Shown here piece by piece: positions 7,448 through 16,997 of a DNA stretch of 64,000 nucleotides. Source of the stretch: Candidatus Obscuribacterales bacterium (lineage in GTDB: Bacteria; Cyanobacteriota; Vampirovibrionia; Obscuribacterales; Obscuribacteraceae); contig JAIEOQ010000002.1 in the NCBI GenBank assembly GCA_019750335.1, forward strand, positions 248,001-312,000, read 5' to 3'. Made by a program: the position numbers and the translations under genes. Each line of letters opens with the position of its first letter. Within the stretch, counting starts at the first letter, position 1. A model generated the notes under the pieces. That model made no database searches. It was not told where the DNA came from and saw nothing but the letters and a program-made list of their open reading frames with translations.

Positions 7448-9418
7448 TTAACAAGGACAGCACCAATTACCGCCGCCATGAGCACAGTTCAAAAGCCGCA
7501 ACAAACCTAGCAAGTTACGATAACCGCTTGAAGGTATCCATTGAGCGCGATCCTCTCCCTCAGCTGGTATTGCCGGACAATCCCAAGGATTGGGATAGCC
7601 TTCACACCCAGGAACATTGACTACACTGCCATTTAAGTTGAAATTGCCCGAAGTATAAGGTTGCATATTGCCATCAGGCAACACACCTTGAGCCAAGGTC
7701 GGGCGCGGATAAGGATAATTAGCATCCAAAACTAAATTACCAGCTGTATTCATATAAATGAATGTCACCTGTCCGAAAGGAACGGCACTATTCATCACAG
7801 CACCAATCTCGCCTTCTGTTGCCGTCGGCTTGATCTGGCGCATACGCACGCGTAAGTCGTTCTCAACAGCTCCGCTTCCCGTTTGGGCAAGCAACCCGCG
7901 TAAGGTACCGACACCGCCGAAATTACAGGGCAAACAATAAGTAGCACCATGAGTATATGATTTCAATCCGGTACAAACGTTAGGCGCACTTGCCATACCG
8001 CAGCCGCCGCCATCCATAGCAAATCCGGCGCGTACTTTCAAAATGTAGCATTTGAATTCCTCAATCGCCATGAGGTTATTCAGGCTTACATTATTGTTGC
8101 CACTCGGGTTACCGTACAAATTAAAGAATGTCTCCAAATTATTTTTGCAATTCGGATTTGTAAAAGCGTTAACGTTATTACACTCAGTCACCGAAGCGTT
8201 TTTTAGCAATTGTAGATCCGACTGACTAATGTTCGACGGACTTGTAATCGCACTAAGCATACTTTGCGGGACTGGCTCACCAGCCTGAAGCTTAGCTTGT
8301 ATATTTTCAATTGCCGAAGGTTGATCTGAAATAACTTTAGTGCCACTGGGCAAAATCGCAATATCAATATGATTCGGCGTCATCATTTTGGTGCTGAAAA
8401 TATCGACTCCGTTACCGATATTGCCGTTAAAAGGTCCGAGTGTACCGTCACCTGTATTATCAACAACAATAAAACCACGCGGAATCGAAACCGGAAAATC
8501 CACGTTCAAAGCACCGACTATGGCACAAGAACGAGTCAGGACATTACTGCCGGTTTGATTATTTTCCGAAGCTTGAGCATCGGAACGAAAAGTGTTGGGC
8601 GGGATCAAGCTATTACCGACCGTACCCAAAGGCGGCGTTGTATTGGCAGGCAAATGAAAGTCATCCACCGATACTAAGTGCGGCTGTTCGCCAGGACGCA
8701 CTGGCACTGCCATCGGTTGAGCCGCATTAAGTCCGGTAGCTAGAGGCACATAGCCAGCTAAGTAGGTACGGCTAGTACCACCGACAGTTTTTGTCACTAC
8801 ATTCGGTGCACCAAGAGTGAAGGCAGCACCAGCCGGAATTTGGTTAGCAGCAATATAAGTATTGGAAGCCGCACCACGAGCCATGAAAGAGACCGGTGTT
8901 TGCGCAGCTGTATTTTGAATTTGCGAATTAGCGTTGCCATTTTGCAACATTCTTGTTGAGTTGAGATTAGACAAGGCGTCAAAAAAACCGGTAATTTGAT
9001 TGTGGGTAGAAATTCGCGTTGCCAGTCGACTGCCAAGTCCATTAGGGCCTTCCAGCATGTTATAGAGAGCAGTCGCGTGCACCCGCGCCTGATTACTACC
9101 CATCGCTTGAGCATTAATGCTGACTAAAACCGATTTGCCAACTAGACGATTGAAAGTTAAGAGGTTAGCTTCGTTAGTCACCGGATCAATTAAATCGCCG
9201 AATTCATTGGACTCGTCGCCAGGATTAAGTGCCAAACCGGGACGTTTAAGTACGGCACGGGCCACATTTAGGTTGCCGGAGTCAGTTGCATGCTGAAGCT
9301 CTTTACCGCCGCCAATAATTTTGCTGTAAAAGAAAAAGCCAACACCGATAAGAACAATGACGAAGGCTAAAGTAATAATCAGAGCTAAAGTTGCTCCTTG
9401 TTCGCGGCGCTTACTCAT
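7448..9418 (-). CDS. TadG/TadE-like membrane-anchored large exported protein
   Basis: 656 residues from the ATG at 9418. The N-terminus SKRREQGATLALIITLAF followed by a hydrophobic stretch and GGGKELQHATDSGNLNVARA is the layout of TadG-like (Flp pilus-associated) proteins: a positively charged tip, one membrane helix, then a body outside the membrane. The body is rich in Asn, Gly and Thr, has many Cys in the last 200 residues (CGMASAPNVC, YCLPCNFGG) and ends GGGNWCCPC. Weakly GG-rich sequence precedes the ATG; an upstream TTG at 9502 has no site. It heads a five-gene operon with a good promoter at 9521-9549. The role is probably in a surface appendage or secreted matrix (inference). Confidence 0.8.
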   Translation of the reverse strand: MSKRREQGATLALIITLAFVIVLIGVGFFFYSKIIGGGKELQHATDSGNLNVARAVLKRPGLALNPGDESNEFGDLIDPVTNEANLLTFNRLVGKSVLVSINAQAMGSNQARVHATALYNMLEGPNGLGSRLATRISTHNQITGFFDALSNLNSTRMLQNGNANSQIQNTAAQTPVSFMARGAASNTYIAANQIPAGAAFTLGAPNVVTKTVGGTSRTYLAGYVPLATGLNAAQPMAVPVRPGEQPHLVSVDDFHLPANTTPPLGTVGNSLIPPNTFRSDAQASENNQTGSNVLTRSCAIVGALNVDFPVSIPRGFIVVDNTGDGTLGPFNGNIGNGVDIFSTKMMTPNHIDIAILPSGTKVISDQPSAIENIQAKLQAGEPVPQSMLSAITSPSNISQSDLQLLKNASVTECNNVNAFTNPNCKNNLETFFNLYGNPSGNNNVSLNNLMAIEEFKCYILKVRAGFAMDGGGCGMASAPNVCTGLKSYTHGATYCLPCNFGGVGTLRGLLAQTGSGAVENDLRVRMRQIKPTATEGEIGAVMNSAVPFGQVTFIYMNTAGNLVLDANYPYPRPTLAQGVLPDGNMQPYTSGNFNLNGSVVNVPGCEGYPNPWDCPAIPAEGEDRAQWIPSSGYRNLLGLLRLLNCAHGGGNWCCPC

Positions 9419-9520
9419 GCTGGTACAAACCCCCAAATAATCGAGCCAGCTAAATCTCAGATCAAAGAACCGATTAAACTTACTCCCAGGAGGGAGAAGC
9501 AAACATTAGCTAGTGTTAAT

Positions 9521-9549
9521 ATTATTCGAAAAAGCCTTGGTTTCGTCAA
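9521..9549 (-). promoter_or_regulatory. Sigma70-type promoter for the TadG-like operon
   Basis: On the minus strand, TTGACG (9549-9544) is separated by 17 bases from AATAAT (9526-9521); each hexamer matches five of six consensus bases. The leader of about 95 nt contains a short hairpin with stem CTCCC/GGGAG and loop TCCT. It lies in the 175-base gap shared with the divergent TPR lipoprotein gene. Confidence 0.5.
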
Positions 9550-9593
9550 GTAAAATTAAGCGTCGTTAATAAATCGTCCTTTTGAGGTGTGCC

Positions 9594-10667
9594 GTGATTA
9601 CTAAAAGTGTCGGACAATTCTTTTTGCTTCTAACTTCTTGCAGCTTGATTTTGACCGCTTGCGGCAAACAACCAGACTCAAGCGCCACATTATTAACTGA
9701 AATCAAAAGCGATATTAGCAAAAAGGATTATTCGGCTGCCGAAAAGAAAGCACAAAACCTAATTGAAGATCTGGAAATAAAAAAGCAAGAAGACAAAACT
9801 ACTATTGAGGCTTTGAGCTTAATAGCCGAAGCCCAAGGACAACAGCGTAATTTCGATCAAGCCGAAAAGAATTTGCTTACCGCATACGAATTTAGTCAAC
9901 GAATCAACGGTCCGGATCACGAAGATACAGGCGCTTTGGCTGCCAAACTAGGCTCAGTTTATTTTGCTCGCCAAGATTTTGAAACATCCCAAGAATATTG
10001 GCAAAAAGCTCTTACCGTAGTTAAAAAATCAAAAAATCCTGATGAAAACAAAGAAGTTGAAGCAATAAGCGGCGTAATTGCAGCCAGTTGTGCCAAAGGT
10101 GCTTGCACCGACAACGAGGCACTGATAAAAAGATTGCTTGAAGTGCGTCGAAAAAAGTTAGGCAACAACGATCCATTTACTGTAATCGCGATCAATTTAC
10201 TTGCCGAACTGTATGATCACAAAAAGAATTTTGCTGCTGCTCGTCCGCTTTATTTTGAAGTTTATACAATCGCCAAAGAGAATAATGGCTTGAATTTACC
10301 GGCAGCCATGATTAATTTAGCCCGCATTGAACGCCACGACAAACACTATAAAGAAGCGCGTAAGCTACTGGAAGAGGCAATGGCTTTAGAGCTTGCAGAC
10401 AAGACTTACGGTTCAATGGTACATCCGAATCTTTGCGCCACTTTGGATAGCTTTGTTTATCTATATAAGGATCAAGGAAACTGGAATCAGGCTCTGCAAT
10501 ATTCAAGCAAAGCTTTGGCTTTGCGCGAAAAAACTATGGGCAAAGAGCATCCACAAATCCCACCTTACTATAGAGCTCATGCTGAACTTTTGCGCAAGGT
10601 ACAACGTAACACCGAAGCTAAAGCTTTAGAAGACCGCGCAAAGAAGATTGAATTCAGCAAGAAATAA
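9594..10667 (+). CDS. TPR-containing lipoprotein
   Basis: 357 residues from the GTG at 9594, with TTGAGG 6 bases upstream. The signal sequence ends in a lipobox LILTAC, so the mature protein is probably lipid-anchored. The body is a set of TPR units of the longer 42-residue kinesin-light-chain type (FDQAEKNLLTAYEFSQRING, FETSQEYWQKALTVVKKS, WNQALQYSSKALALREK). It is divergent from the exported-protein operon and not obviously part of it. No catalytic motif; scaffold role inferred. Confidence 0.86.
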   Translation: MITKSVGQFFLLLTSCSLILTACGKQPDSSATLLTEIKSDISKKDYSAAEKKAQNLIEDLEIKKQEDKTTIEALSLIAEAQGQQRNFDQAEKNLLTAYEFSQRINGPDHEDTGALAAKLGSVYFARQDFETSQEYWQKALTVVKKSKNPDENKEVEAISGVIAASCAKGACTDNEALIKRLLEVRRKKLGNNDPFTVIAINLLAELYDHKKNFAAARPLYFEVYTIAKENNGLNLPAAMINLARIERHDKHYKEARKLLEEAMALELADKTYGSMVHPNLCATLDSFVYLYKDQGNWNQALQYSSKALALREKTMGKEHPQIPPYYRAHAELLRKVQRNTEAKALEDRAKKIEFSKK

Positions 10668-10739
10668 GCTGGGAATTTCACCATTTTTTATTCAGCTAAT
10701 CAAGTCTAGGATGACTTAATCAGTCAACTTAGAGATGAA

Positions 10740-12254
10740 ATGACAGCAGAGAAGGAATCCGATTCGGAGCTACGAGTAGGGTTAAACGCCACCGGGGCCT
10801 GGTTACTCGGTGTCGGTTCAATTATCGGCTCTATGGCCTGGTTGATTCATGGCGCCATGATTGCTAGAGCCGGCGCTTTAGGCTCTATCTTCGCTTGGCT
10901 TTTGGCCGGAGCAGCTTCGATACCGCTTGCTTTCATCTTGATGGAACTGTCCTCCATGTTTCCAACGGCCGGCGGACCTTATTATTACAAGTATTATGCT
11001 CTGAAGCGTTTGATACCAGGCACGGGCGAAATGCTCGGCTTTCTAACCGGTTGGCTTTTTTGGGTTTGCCTAATTGTCGGTCTGGCTTGTATGTCTAACG
11101 GACTGACAAATATGCTGGCTACCGCCATTTGGGGCAGCGTTAGCGACAGCCCGCTTTATTTCGGTCCGCTGGTAATTGTCGGTCTTTTCGCTCTTACTAC
11201 TTTGCTCAATTTGCAATCAATAAAACAAGCTGCGCTAATAAGCAATCTTTTCACCATTATCAAAATTGTTATGACCGTAACTTTTGTCGCTTTAGTTTTT
11301 ACTAGTCCAAAAAGCTCTTTAGCCTATGTGGTCTCAAACATCGATTCTCCACGTAATCTGGGTGCCAGCATCGCTTCAGTCTTTATGATTGCCATGGCCG
11401 GATTTGCCTTTCTGGAAGTGACATGTTGCACCGCTTCCGAAACAGTAAACCCGCGCAAGAATGTTCCAATTTCAATTCTGCTTACTTTGTTCAGCGTAAC
11501 GGCAATTTATGTTCTTGTTTGTTTTGCCACCGCGGCAGCTCATCCTTATGTTCCTACTGCCGACGGCTCCGGAATACTGATTGCCGGCACAGCAATTCAA
11601 GTTAACTGTCCGAGCCTTTGCCAATATTTAGCCGGACCGCTTTGGGGCAAATTATTTTCAGCAGCAGTCGTTGCTTCGATTGTTGGCTGTGGTTTCACAG
11701 CCGGTCTTGCTTTTGCTCGTATCAGTTATTCCATGGCCAAAACAAAATTGTTTCCTGCCCAATTTGCTCTTGTTTGCCCACGCAAAGGCGTTCCCCATTA
11801 TGCTCTGGGTTTCCAGTTCATCTGTTTGAGTTTGATTGGCTGCGCCGCCAACTTAATTGCCCGCACCGGTATTTTTCCCGACGCTTATACATTTCTTGGC
11901 GAAACTTTTGGTTTTCTCTACGCTTTTATAGCGATCATTTATTGTATTTGCATAGTCAGCTTGCGTTATACAGATCCGCATCTACAAAGAGATTTTCGAG
12001 TTGGCAAAAGCGGTAACCAACTTGTTTGGCTTCTATCTGCTTTAACGATTGGTATCTGGAGCTATGCTGCTTTTGGTTGCGCGCAACTAATGCATCAGCT
12101 TACCGGCTTATTTTTATTCGCTCTGGGCATACCGATTTATTTGTATTACAAAAGACTCAACACTAAAATTGCGCCGCCAATGGCCACTCTGCGAAAACAA
12201 AGAACGCTCGCCAAACACCGCCGCCCATCCTTAGTCAGGATCAGCAATAAATAA
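10740..12254 (+). CDS. APC-superfamily amino-acid permease
   Basis: 504 residues with about 12 membrane helices. The first helix contains GVGSIIGSMAWLIHG, the unwound glycine motif of APC transporters that binds substrate and ion. The region MAGFAFLEVTCC matches the substrate-binding helix 6. The C-terminus is short and basic (KLNTKI... LAKHRR). Imports amino acids or amines; the substrate cannot be set from the sequence. A small inverted repeat, TGACT-taatc-AGTCA (10712-10726), lies 13 bases before the ATG and could be an operator. The gene ends one base before the convergent glycosyltransferase. Confidence 0.92.
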   Translation: MTAEKESDSELRVGLNATGAWLLGVGSIIGSMAWLIHGAMIARAGALGSIFAWLLAGAASIPLAFILMELSSMFPTAGGPYYYKYYALKRLIPGTGEMLGFLTGWLFWVCLIVGLACMSNGLTNMLATAIWGSVSDSPLYFGPLVIVGLFALTTLLNLQSIKQAALISNLFTIIKIVMTVTFVALVFTSPKSSLAYVVSNIDSPRNLGASIASVFMIAMAGFAFLEVTCCTASETVNPRKNVPISILLTLFSVTAIYVLVCFATAAAHPYVPTADGSGILIAGTAIQVNCPSLCQYLAGPLWGKLFSAAVVASIVGCGFTAGLAFARISYSMAKTKLFPAQFALVCPRKGVPHYALGFQFICLSLIGCAANLIARTGIFPDAYTFLGETFGFLYAFIAIIYCICIVSLRYTDPHLQRDFRVGKSGNQLVWLLSALTIGIWSYAAFGCAQLMHQLTGLFLFALGIPIYLYYKRLNTKIAPPMATLRKQRTLAKHRRPSLVRISNK

Positions 12255-12255
12255 C

Positions 12256-13548
12256 TTAGCGTGTTTCAACCGGAGTACGCTCGACTTTTTCTGTCGTCGA
12301 CTTTGGCTTACGGATACTTTCACTTTCAATTGATTTGGATGTATTAACGACATAACGTCGTCCTTTCCAATTTACTTTTTTTCCGGAAAGCACAAGATAC
12401 GCCGAATGCAAATAAAGCAAAGACATTGTCACGCTGCCCAAAGGCAGAAGAAAAAAGTGCTTCAGGCTTACACCTTCATAATGCTGTGCCGTTCTCAAAT
12501 ACCAAGCCAGCAGCAAAGCAAGCTGGCAAACGACTAAGCCTGACAAAAGACACGTCTGCTCGCTAAAGTCACCATGCAACATACGCGCAGCGACAATTCC
12601 AGCTGAAACAAAAGGCATAAAGATTGCCGTATTCACAAGACCAAGCACAAGAACTAGAAAGAGTACACGACACTCAATCAATGCATACAAATTCTTGGTC
12701 CAACCATTCCACAAAGATTGCAAGTCGGTGTACATACGTACTTTATACAAAAGTTGGCCGTCAGCCGATAGTATGTGATACCCCTTAGCTTTGACCGCAC
12801 GAGCCAAGCTAATATCCTCGAGAATTTGATCGAATACGCTGTAGTGCCCGCCAACTGCTTCATAAACATCGCGACGCACAAGAATATATTGCCCGTAAGC
12901 ATAAGCTCTTTCGTTAGTATGTTCGTTGATCGTGTTTAAGGGATCTCCGCAGAGAAAAGAGCCCAATAACACCGGCATCACCACCCGTTCCCAAAAGCTG
13001 CCCAGCTCTTGTACCGGCATAAAAGAGATCAATTCAGCTTTGTTTTTAACTGAATAAGAGAGCGCATAGCGCAACGATTCGGGAGTGTGGCAAGTATCCG
13101 CATCGGTAAACAGGAGCCATTCACCTTTTACATGGTCAACCGCCTGCACCAATGCGTTGCATTTACCAACCCAGCCGGGAGGCGGAGCATTAGTACCAGC
13201 TACATATTTGACATGAGGATACTTGCGAGCAATTCCACGAATAATCTCTCCGGTTCGATCATCAGAACGATCATCGATAGCAATTACTTCATAGCGTGGA
13301 TAATTTTGCCTGGCCAAAGATTCCAAACAACGTTCAATCTTGCCTTCTTCATTCCGCGCTGGTACCACGACCGAAACAAAAGGCAGATATTTTTCTGGCA
13401 AAGACTCTGTTTTTAAACGTCTGAAATAATGGAAAAAGAGAAAAGTCAAAGAGGCGAGGACAGCCACCAAAAAGGTTTCAACTAAGAAAAATGCCGGTAA
13501 ATTCATAGAGTTCCGCTTGCCTGCGGGCTGTAGCCTGCTCACGCTCAT
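12256..13548 (-). CDS. Family 2 glycosyltransferase, HpnB/CrtQ-like membrane type
   Basis: 430 residues (416 if the ATG at 13506 is used; neither start has a strong site). An N-terminal membrane helix is followed by a GT-A domain: VSVVVPARNEEGKIERCLES, IDDRSDDRT, PPPGWVGKCNALVQA, the metal-binding FTDADTCH and ILEDISLA, and the WNGWTKNLYALIE region. Three or four membrane helices close the protein, then a basic, Ser-rich tail. PPGWVGKCNA is shared with hopanoid-associated HpnB and carotenoid glycosyltransferase CrtQ, so a sugar transfer to a lipid or terpenoid acceptor is likely. Lying downstream of ispF, an isoprenoid acceptor would fit, but that is inference. Confidence 0.88.
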   Translation of the reverse strand: MSVSRLQPAGKRNSMNLPAFFLVETFLVAVLASLTFLFFHYFRRLKTESLPEKYLPFVSVVVPARNEEGKIERCLESLARQNYPRYEVIAIDDRSDDRTGEIIRGIARKYPHVKYVAGTNAPPPGWVGKCNALVQAVDHVKGEWLLFTDADTCHTPESLRYALSYSVKNKAELISFMPVQELGSFWERVVMPVLLGSFLCGDPLNTINEHTNERAYAYGQYILVRRDVYEAVGGHYSVFDQILEDISLARAVKAKGYHILSADGQLLYKVRMYTDLQSLWNGWTKNLYALIECRVLFLVLVLGLVNTAIFMPFVSAGIVAARMLHGDFSEQTCLLSGLVVCQLALLLAWYLRTAQHYEGVSLKHFFLLPLGSVTMSLLYLHSAYLVLSGKKVNWKGRRYVVNTSKSIESESIRKPKSTTEKVERTPVETR

Positions 13549-13708
13549 GCTACCACTTAGTACCCAAGTAGTACCTTGACTGGTTCTACCCTGACCATAA
13601 GTTTAGCTTCAGACTTCAAGACTGGTGGGCTTTAGACACTCTCTTAAAGAGAACTCAGCGGTGTACTTATATAAACAATAATCCGAAACTTCCACTTGGC
13701 AACCCGAG

Positions 13709-14182
13709 CTAGTCTTTGCATACTAGGACTATCGCTTGAGCAGCAATCGCTTTTCCTTCACCGATAGCATCCAGCTTTTCATTGGTTTTAGCTTTTACAC
13801 TGACACAATCAAGAGACAATTCCAAAGTTGAGGCCAGCTTTTCGCGAATCGCTAAAAAATGCGGTGAAAGCTTAGGCTTTTCACAAATGATGTTGCTGTC
13901 CACATTTACTAGCCTAAATCCTTGCACTTTTACATGGCTAACCACCGAACGCAACATTTCAACACTATCAGCACCGCGATGAGCTTCATCTTCCGGAGAG
14001 AACCATTGCCCGATATCACCTAAAGCACAAGCCCCCAAAATCGCATCGATGATCGCATGGCAAAGTACGTCACCGTCCGAATGTCCTTGCGGTCCCTTCT
14101 CAAAAGGAACTTTTATCCCACCGACTAAAAAAGGTCGCCCTTCAAGCAAAGGATGAATGTCATAACCGAGACCGATTCTCAT
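13709..14182 (-). CDS. ispF: 2-C-methyl-D-erythritol 2,4-cyclodiphosphate synthase
   Basis: 157 residues, the full family length. Converts CDP-ME 2-phosphate to the cyclic diphosphate in the MEP isoprenoid pathway. Zinc ligands D8, H10 (YDIHPL) and H42 (SDGDVLCHAI) are present, as are the NVDSNIICEKPKL substrate loop and the C-terminal TNEKLDAIGEGKAIAAQA. The ATG at 14182 is 5 bases after the stop of the biotin carboxylase gene, so the two are cotranscribed. Presence of the MEP pathway fits a cyanobacterial relative. Confidence 0.97.
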   Translation of the reverse strand: MRIGLGYDIHPLLEGRPFLVGGIKVPFEKGPQGHSDGDVLCHAIIDAILGACALGDIGQWFSPEDEAHRGADSVEMLRSVVSHVKVQGFRLVNVDSNIICEKPKLSPHFLAIREKLASTLELSLDCVSVKAKTNEKLDAIGEGKAIAAQAIVLVCKD

Positions 14183-14187
14183 CAGAC

Positions 14188-15975
14188 TTATTCTCCAAGC
14201 ACAACCAACAATTGATTGACTTCAACCGTATCGCCGGTTTTGACCTTTAGATTTTTAACAATGCCTGAAATTTCGGATAGAATTTCGGACTCCATTTTCA
14301 TCGCTTCCAGGATAAACAGTTTTTGTCCCAAGGCGACTTTATCGCCTTCTTTGACATGAACTTGCTTGATCAAACCGTGCATTGTCGAGGAAATTTCGCC
14401 CGCTGCTGCATTGTTTTTTTTCTGCACCGTTGGCCGAGGACGAGTCGCCACCGCAGACGGTGACGGCGCTTTTAATTCTTTATTTTCGGAAACGATTTCA
14501 GCTACCGAGACTTTGAAATGTTTTTGATTAACTTCGACGGAGAACTGTTTTTGTTCGCTCATAATCGTGGGCGCATTGCCGTTGCCATTACCGTTTGCAC
14601 TGCCGGTTACCGCTAGCGACGGAGTCGGATTTTTCAGTCTCGCTTTCAATTCTTTCTCAACATAGGTCGTATAAATTTGAGCGTCTTTAAAAGCTTGATC
14701 TTCTAAAAGTTGCAAATGAAAAGGAATTGTCGTCGATACACCTTCAATTTTGAAAGATTCCAAAGCCAGACGCATACGAACGATGGCTTCCTCTCTTGTA
14801 CGGCCCCAAACCACAAGCTTAGCTAAAAGTGAATCGTAAAAGGGCAGAATTTGATAGCCACTGTAGCAAGCGCTATCAACACGCACCCAAGGCATGGACG
14901 GCTCGATATATGTATGCACCGTACCCGGCGAGGGCATGAAATTTTTGAACGGGTCCTCAGCATTAATTCGGCATTCAATCGCATGTCCGCGTACGCTTAC
15001 ATCGGCTTGAGTGAATGATAGCTTGTTGCCCCAAGCAACCAGAATTTGTTCTTTGACAATATCAATTCCGGTAATCATTTCAGTAATCGGATGCTCGACT
15101 TGAACACGCGTATTCATTTCGAGGAAATAATATTGATCGCCATCGACCAACCCTTCGACCGTGCCCGCCGAACTGTAACCAATTGCTTTAGCAGCCATTA
15201 CGGCAGCCTCCAAAGCTTTTTTGCGAGCAACATCGGAAAGTTTTGCCGCCGGAGCTTCCTCTAAAAGTTTTTGGTGACGGCGCTGTGAACTACAGTCACG
15301 TTCAGCCAAATGCACAACATTGCCCTGCTCATCAGCCATAATCTGCACTTCAATATGACGCGGCCGCTCAAGATATTTTTCCAGATAGACTTCGCTGTTA
15401 CCGAAATAACTGCCGCCTTCTCGCTGAGCGCCCGCCAAAGCCTGCTCTAACTCTTCTTCCTGGCGAACTACGCGCAAACCTCTGCCACCACCACCGGCAC
15501 TAGCTTTAATTGCTACCGGATAACCAAACTTTTGACAAAGTTTTTTGATTTCGGCAAGATCGGTTACCGGATCAACAGTGCCCGGTACAACCGGAACTCC
15601 GGCTGCTTGCATAATGCGCCTAGATTCAACTTTACTGCCCATTTTTAAGATCACATCAGGCTTCGGTCCGATAAATTTCAAACCAGCCTCAAGTACGCTT
15701 TTGGCGAATTCAGGATTCTCGGCCAAAAACCCGTAACCAGGATGGATCGCTTCGGCTCCGGACTTTTTAGCAATCTCAATTATTTGTGCAGCGTCCAAAT
15801 AAACTTTGCCCGGCTGTCCTTCCAAAAGCCAGGATTCGTCAGCCAAACTGACATGACGCGATAACTTGTCCGGCTCCGAGAATATGGCCACAGCTTGCGC
15901 GCCTAATTCATGGCAAGCTCTAATTACCCGAACAGCAATCTCGCCGCGATTGGCAATCAAAATCTTCTTGAACAT
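14188..15975 (-). CDS. Acyl-CoA (acetyl/propionyl) carboxylase biotin carboxylase fused to BCCP domain
   Basis: 595 residues. Residues 1-446 are a biotin carboxylase (FKKILIANRGEIAVRVIRAC, the glycine-rich KASAGGGGRGLRVV, EMNTRVQVEHPITE). A Gly/Asn linker (GSANGNGNGNAP) leads to a biotinyl carrier domain with the modification site EAMKMESE at Lys560. It carboxylates biotin with ATP and bicarbonate. It is shorter than PccA/MccA and has only a small remnant between the two domains. No carboxyltransferase subunit is in the window, so the acceptor (acetyl-, propionyl-, 3-methylcrotonyl-CoA or pyruvate) is open. GAGGGA precedes the ATG at 15975. First gene of an operon with ispF. Confidence 0.93.
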   Translation of the reverse strand: MFKKILIANRGEIAVRVIRACHELGAQAVAIFSEPDKLSRHVSLADESWLLEGQPGKVYLDAAQIIEIAKKSGAEAIHPGYGFLAENPEFAKSVLEAGLKFIGPKPDVILKMGSKVESRRIMQAAGVPVVPGTVDPVTDLAEIKKLCQKFGYPVAIKASAGGGGRGLRVVRQEEELEQALAGAQREGGSYFGNSEVYLEKYLERPRHIEVQIMADEQGNVVHLAERDCSSQRRHQKLLEEAPAAKLSDVARKKALEAAVMAAKAIGYSSAGTVEGLVDGDQYYFLEMNTRVQVEHPITEMITGIDIVKEQILVAWGNKLSFTQADVSVRGHAIECRINAEDPFKNFMPSPGTVHTYIEPSMPWVRVDSACYSGYQILPFYDSLLAKLVVWGRTREEAIVRMRLALESFKIEGVSTTIPFHLQLLEDQAFKDAQIYTTYVEKELKARLKNPTPSLAVTGSANGNGNGNAPTIMSEQKQFSVEVNQKHFKVSVAEIVSENKELKAPSPSAVATRPRPTVQKKNNAAAGEISSTMHGLIKQVHVKEGDKVALGQKLFILEAMKMESEILSEISGIVKNLKVKTGDTVEVNQLLVVLGE

Positions 15976-16119
15976 TTATGTGGTCCCTCGAAGCCAAGCT
16001 TATTTATGTCTCTCAAGCTAGCAGCAATAATGCCTAAAGTGCTCTGAATTAGAAATCTCCTAATTTATGCCCCTGAAATCCATGACAAAATTTTGCCAAC
16101 CCAAACAAAGGACGACAAA

Positions 16120-16971
16120 GTGACATTCAGCCACATTTTCATTCCCGGAGCCGGATTCATGGGCTCCGCCATCGCTTTTTTAATCGCCTCTAAAACAAAA
16201 GCAAAAGTTACTCTTTACGACATATATCCCGAATCTTTGAAAAAAGCCGAAGCTGCCGTGGCTAAGTTCGGCAAAAGTTCGGTCGACAAGGGATTTCTCA
16301 GCGAAGAAAAATGGGCAGAGGTCAAGAAGCAAGTTGCTTATACGGATAAATTGGACGACGCAAAAACCGCAGACTTGGTTATTGAAGCAATTGCCGAAGA
16401 TCTCAAACTCAAACAAGATCTCTTTCAGAAGCTAGATCAGCTTTGCCCGCCAGACAGTGTTTTTTGTTCTAACACCTCTTCCTTGCCGATTACATCCATT
16501 GCCGCCGCAACCAAACGCAGCAAGCGTTTTCTTGGCATGCACTTCTTTTCGCCCGCACATATAATGAAGCTCGTCGAGCTGATTTCAGGCATTGATACTG
16601 AAGCTGAAGTAACCAAACGAGTCAAAGATTTTGCCGAAAGTCTCGGCAAAACAGTAATCAATTCGAAAGACCTCCCTGGTTTTATCACCACAAGGCTCGG
16701 CCTGGTTTTAGTAAACGAAGCCGCTTTTGCGTTAATGGAAGGCTTATCCACAGCCGAAGAGATTGATACAGGAATGGTGCTCGGTTACAACCATCCGATG
16801 GGACCGCTCGCCCTAGCTGACTTCATCGGGCTTGACATTTGCTTGCATATAATGGAAACGCTCCAGGCTGGTTTCGGCGATCCGAAATATCGTCCGTGCC
16901 CGCTTCTGAGACAGCTTGTTAGCGCCGGGCATTTAGGACGAAAAACCGGACAAGGATTTTATCAGTACTAA
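16120..16971 (+). CDS. 3-hydroxyacyl-CoA dehydrogenase (3-hydroxybutyryl-CoA dehydrogenase type)
   Basis: 283 residues from the GTG at 16120, which has AAAGGA 7 bases upstream; an in-frame TTG at 16093 is less likely. N-terminal Rossmann domain with FIPGAGFMGSAIAF, then the catalytic His in MHFFSPAHIMKLVEL, the conserved SKDLPGFITTRL, and the C-terminal NHPMGPLALADFIGLD and GRKTGQGFYQY. Single-function short enzyme (282-290 residues is usual), NAD-dependent oxidation of 3-hydroxyacyl-CoA. It is divergent from the biotin carboxylase and 26 bases ahead of hfq. With the acyl-CoA dehydrogenase at 36390-37568 it points to fatty-acid or branched-chain catabolism. Confidence 0.94.
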   Translation: MTFSHIFIPGAGFMGSAIAFLIASKTKAKVTLYDIYPESLKKAEAAVAKFGKSSVDKGFLSEEKWAEVKKQVAYTDKLDDAKTADLVIEAIAEDLKLKQDLFQKLDQLCPPDSVFCSNTSSLPITSIAAATKRSKRFLGMHFFSPAHIMKLVELISGIDTEAEVTKRVKDFAESLGKTVINSKDLPGFITTRLGLVLVNEAAFALMEGLSTAEEIDTGMVLGYNHPMGPLALADFIGLDICLHIMETLQAGFGDPKYRPCPLLRQLVSAGHLGRKTGQGFYQY

Positions 16972-16997
16972 CAACGATATCAAGAGACGGAGCAACG

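Noticed and set aside
8797..9114. Second open frame inside the TadG-like gene on the minus strand
   Set aside because: It overlaps the real gene in another frame and has no start site or recognisable domain.
16047..16065. Inverted repeat AATTAG-n7-CTAATT between divergent genes
   Set aside because: Six-base AT-rich arms are expected by chance; no link to a regulator.
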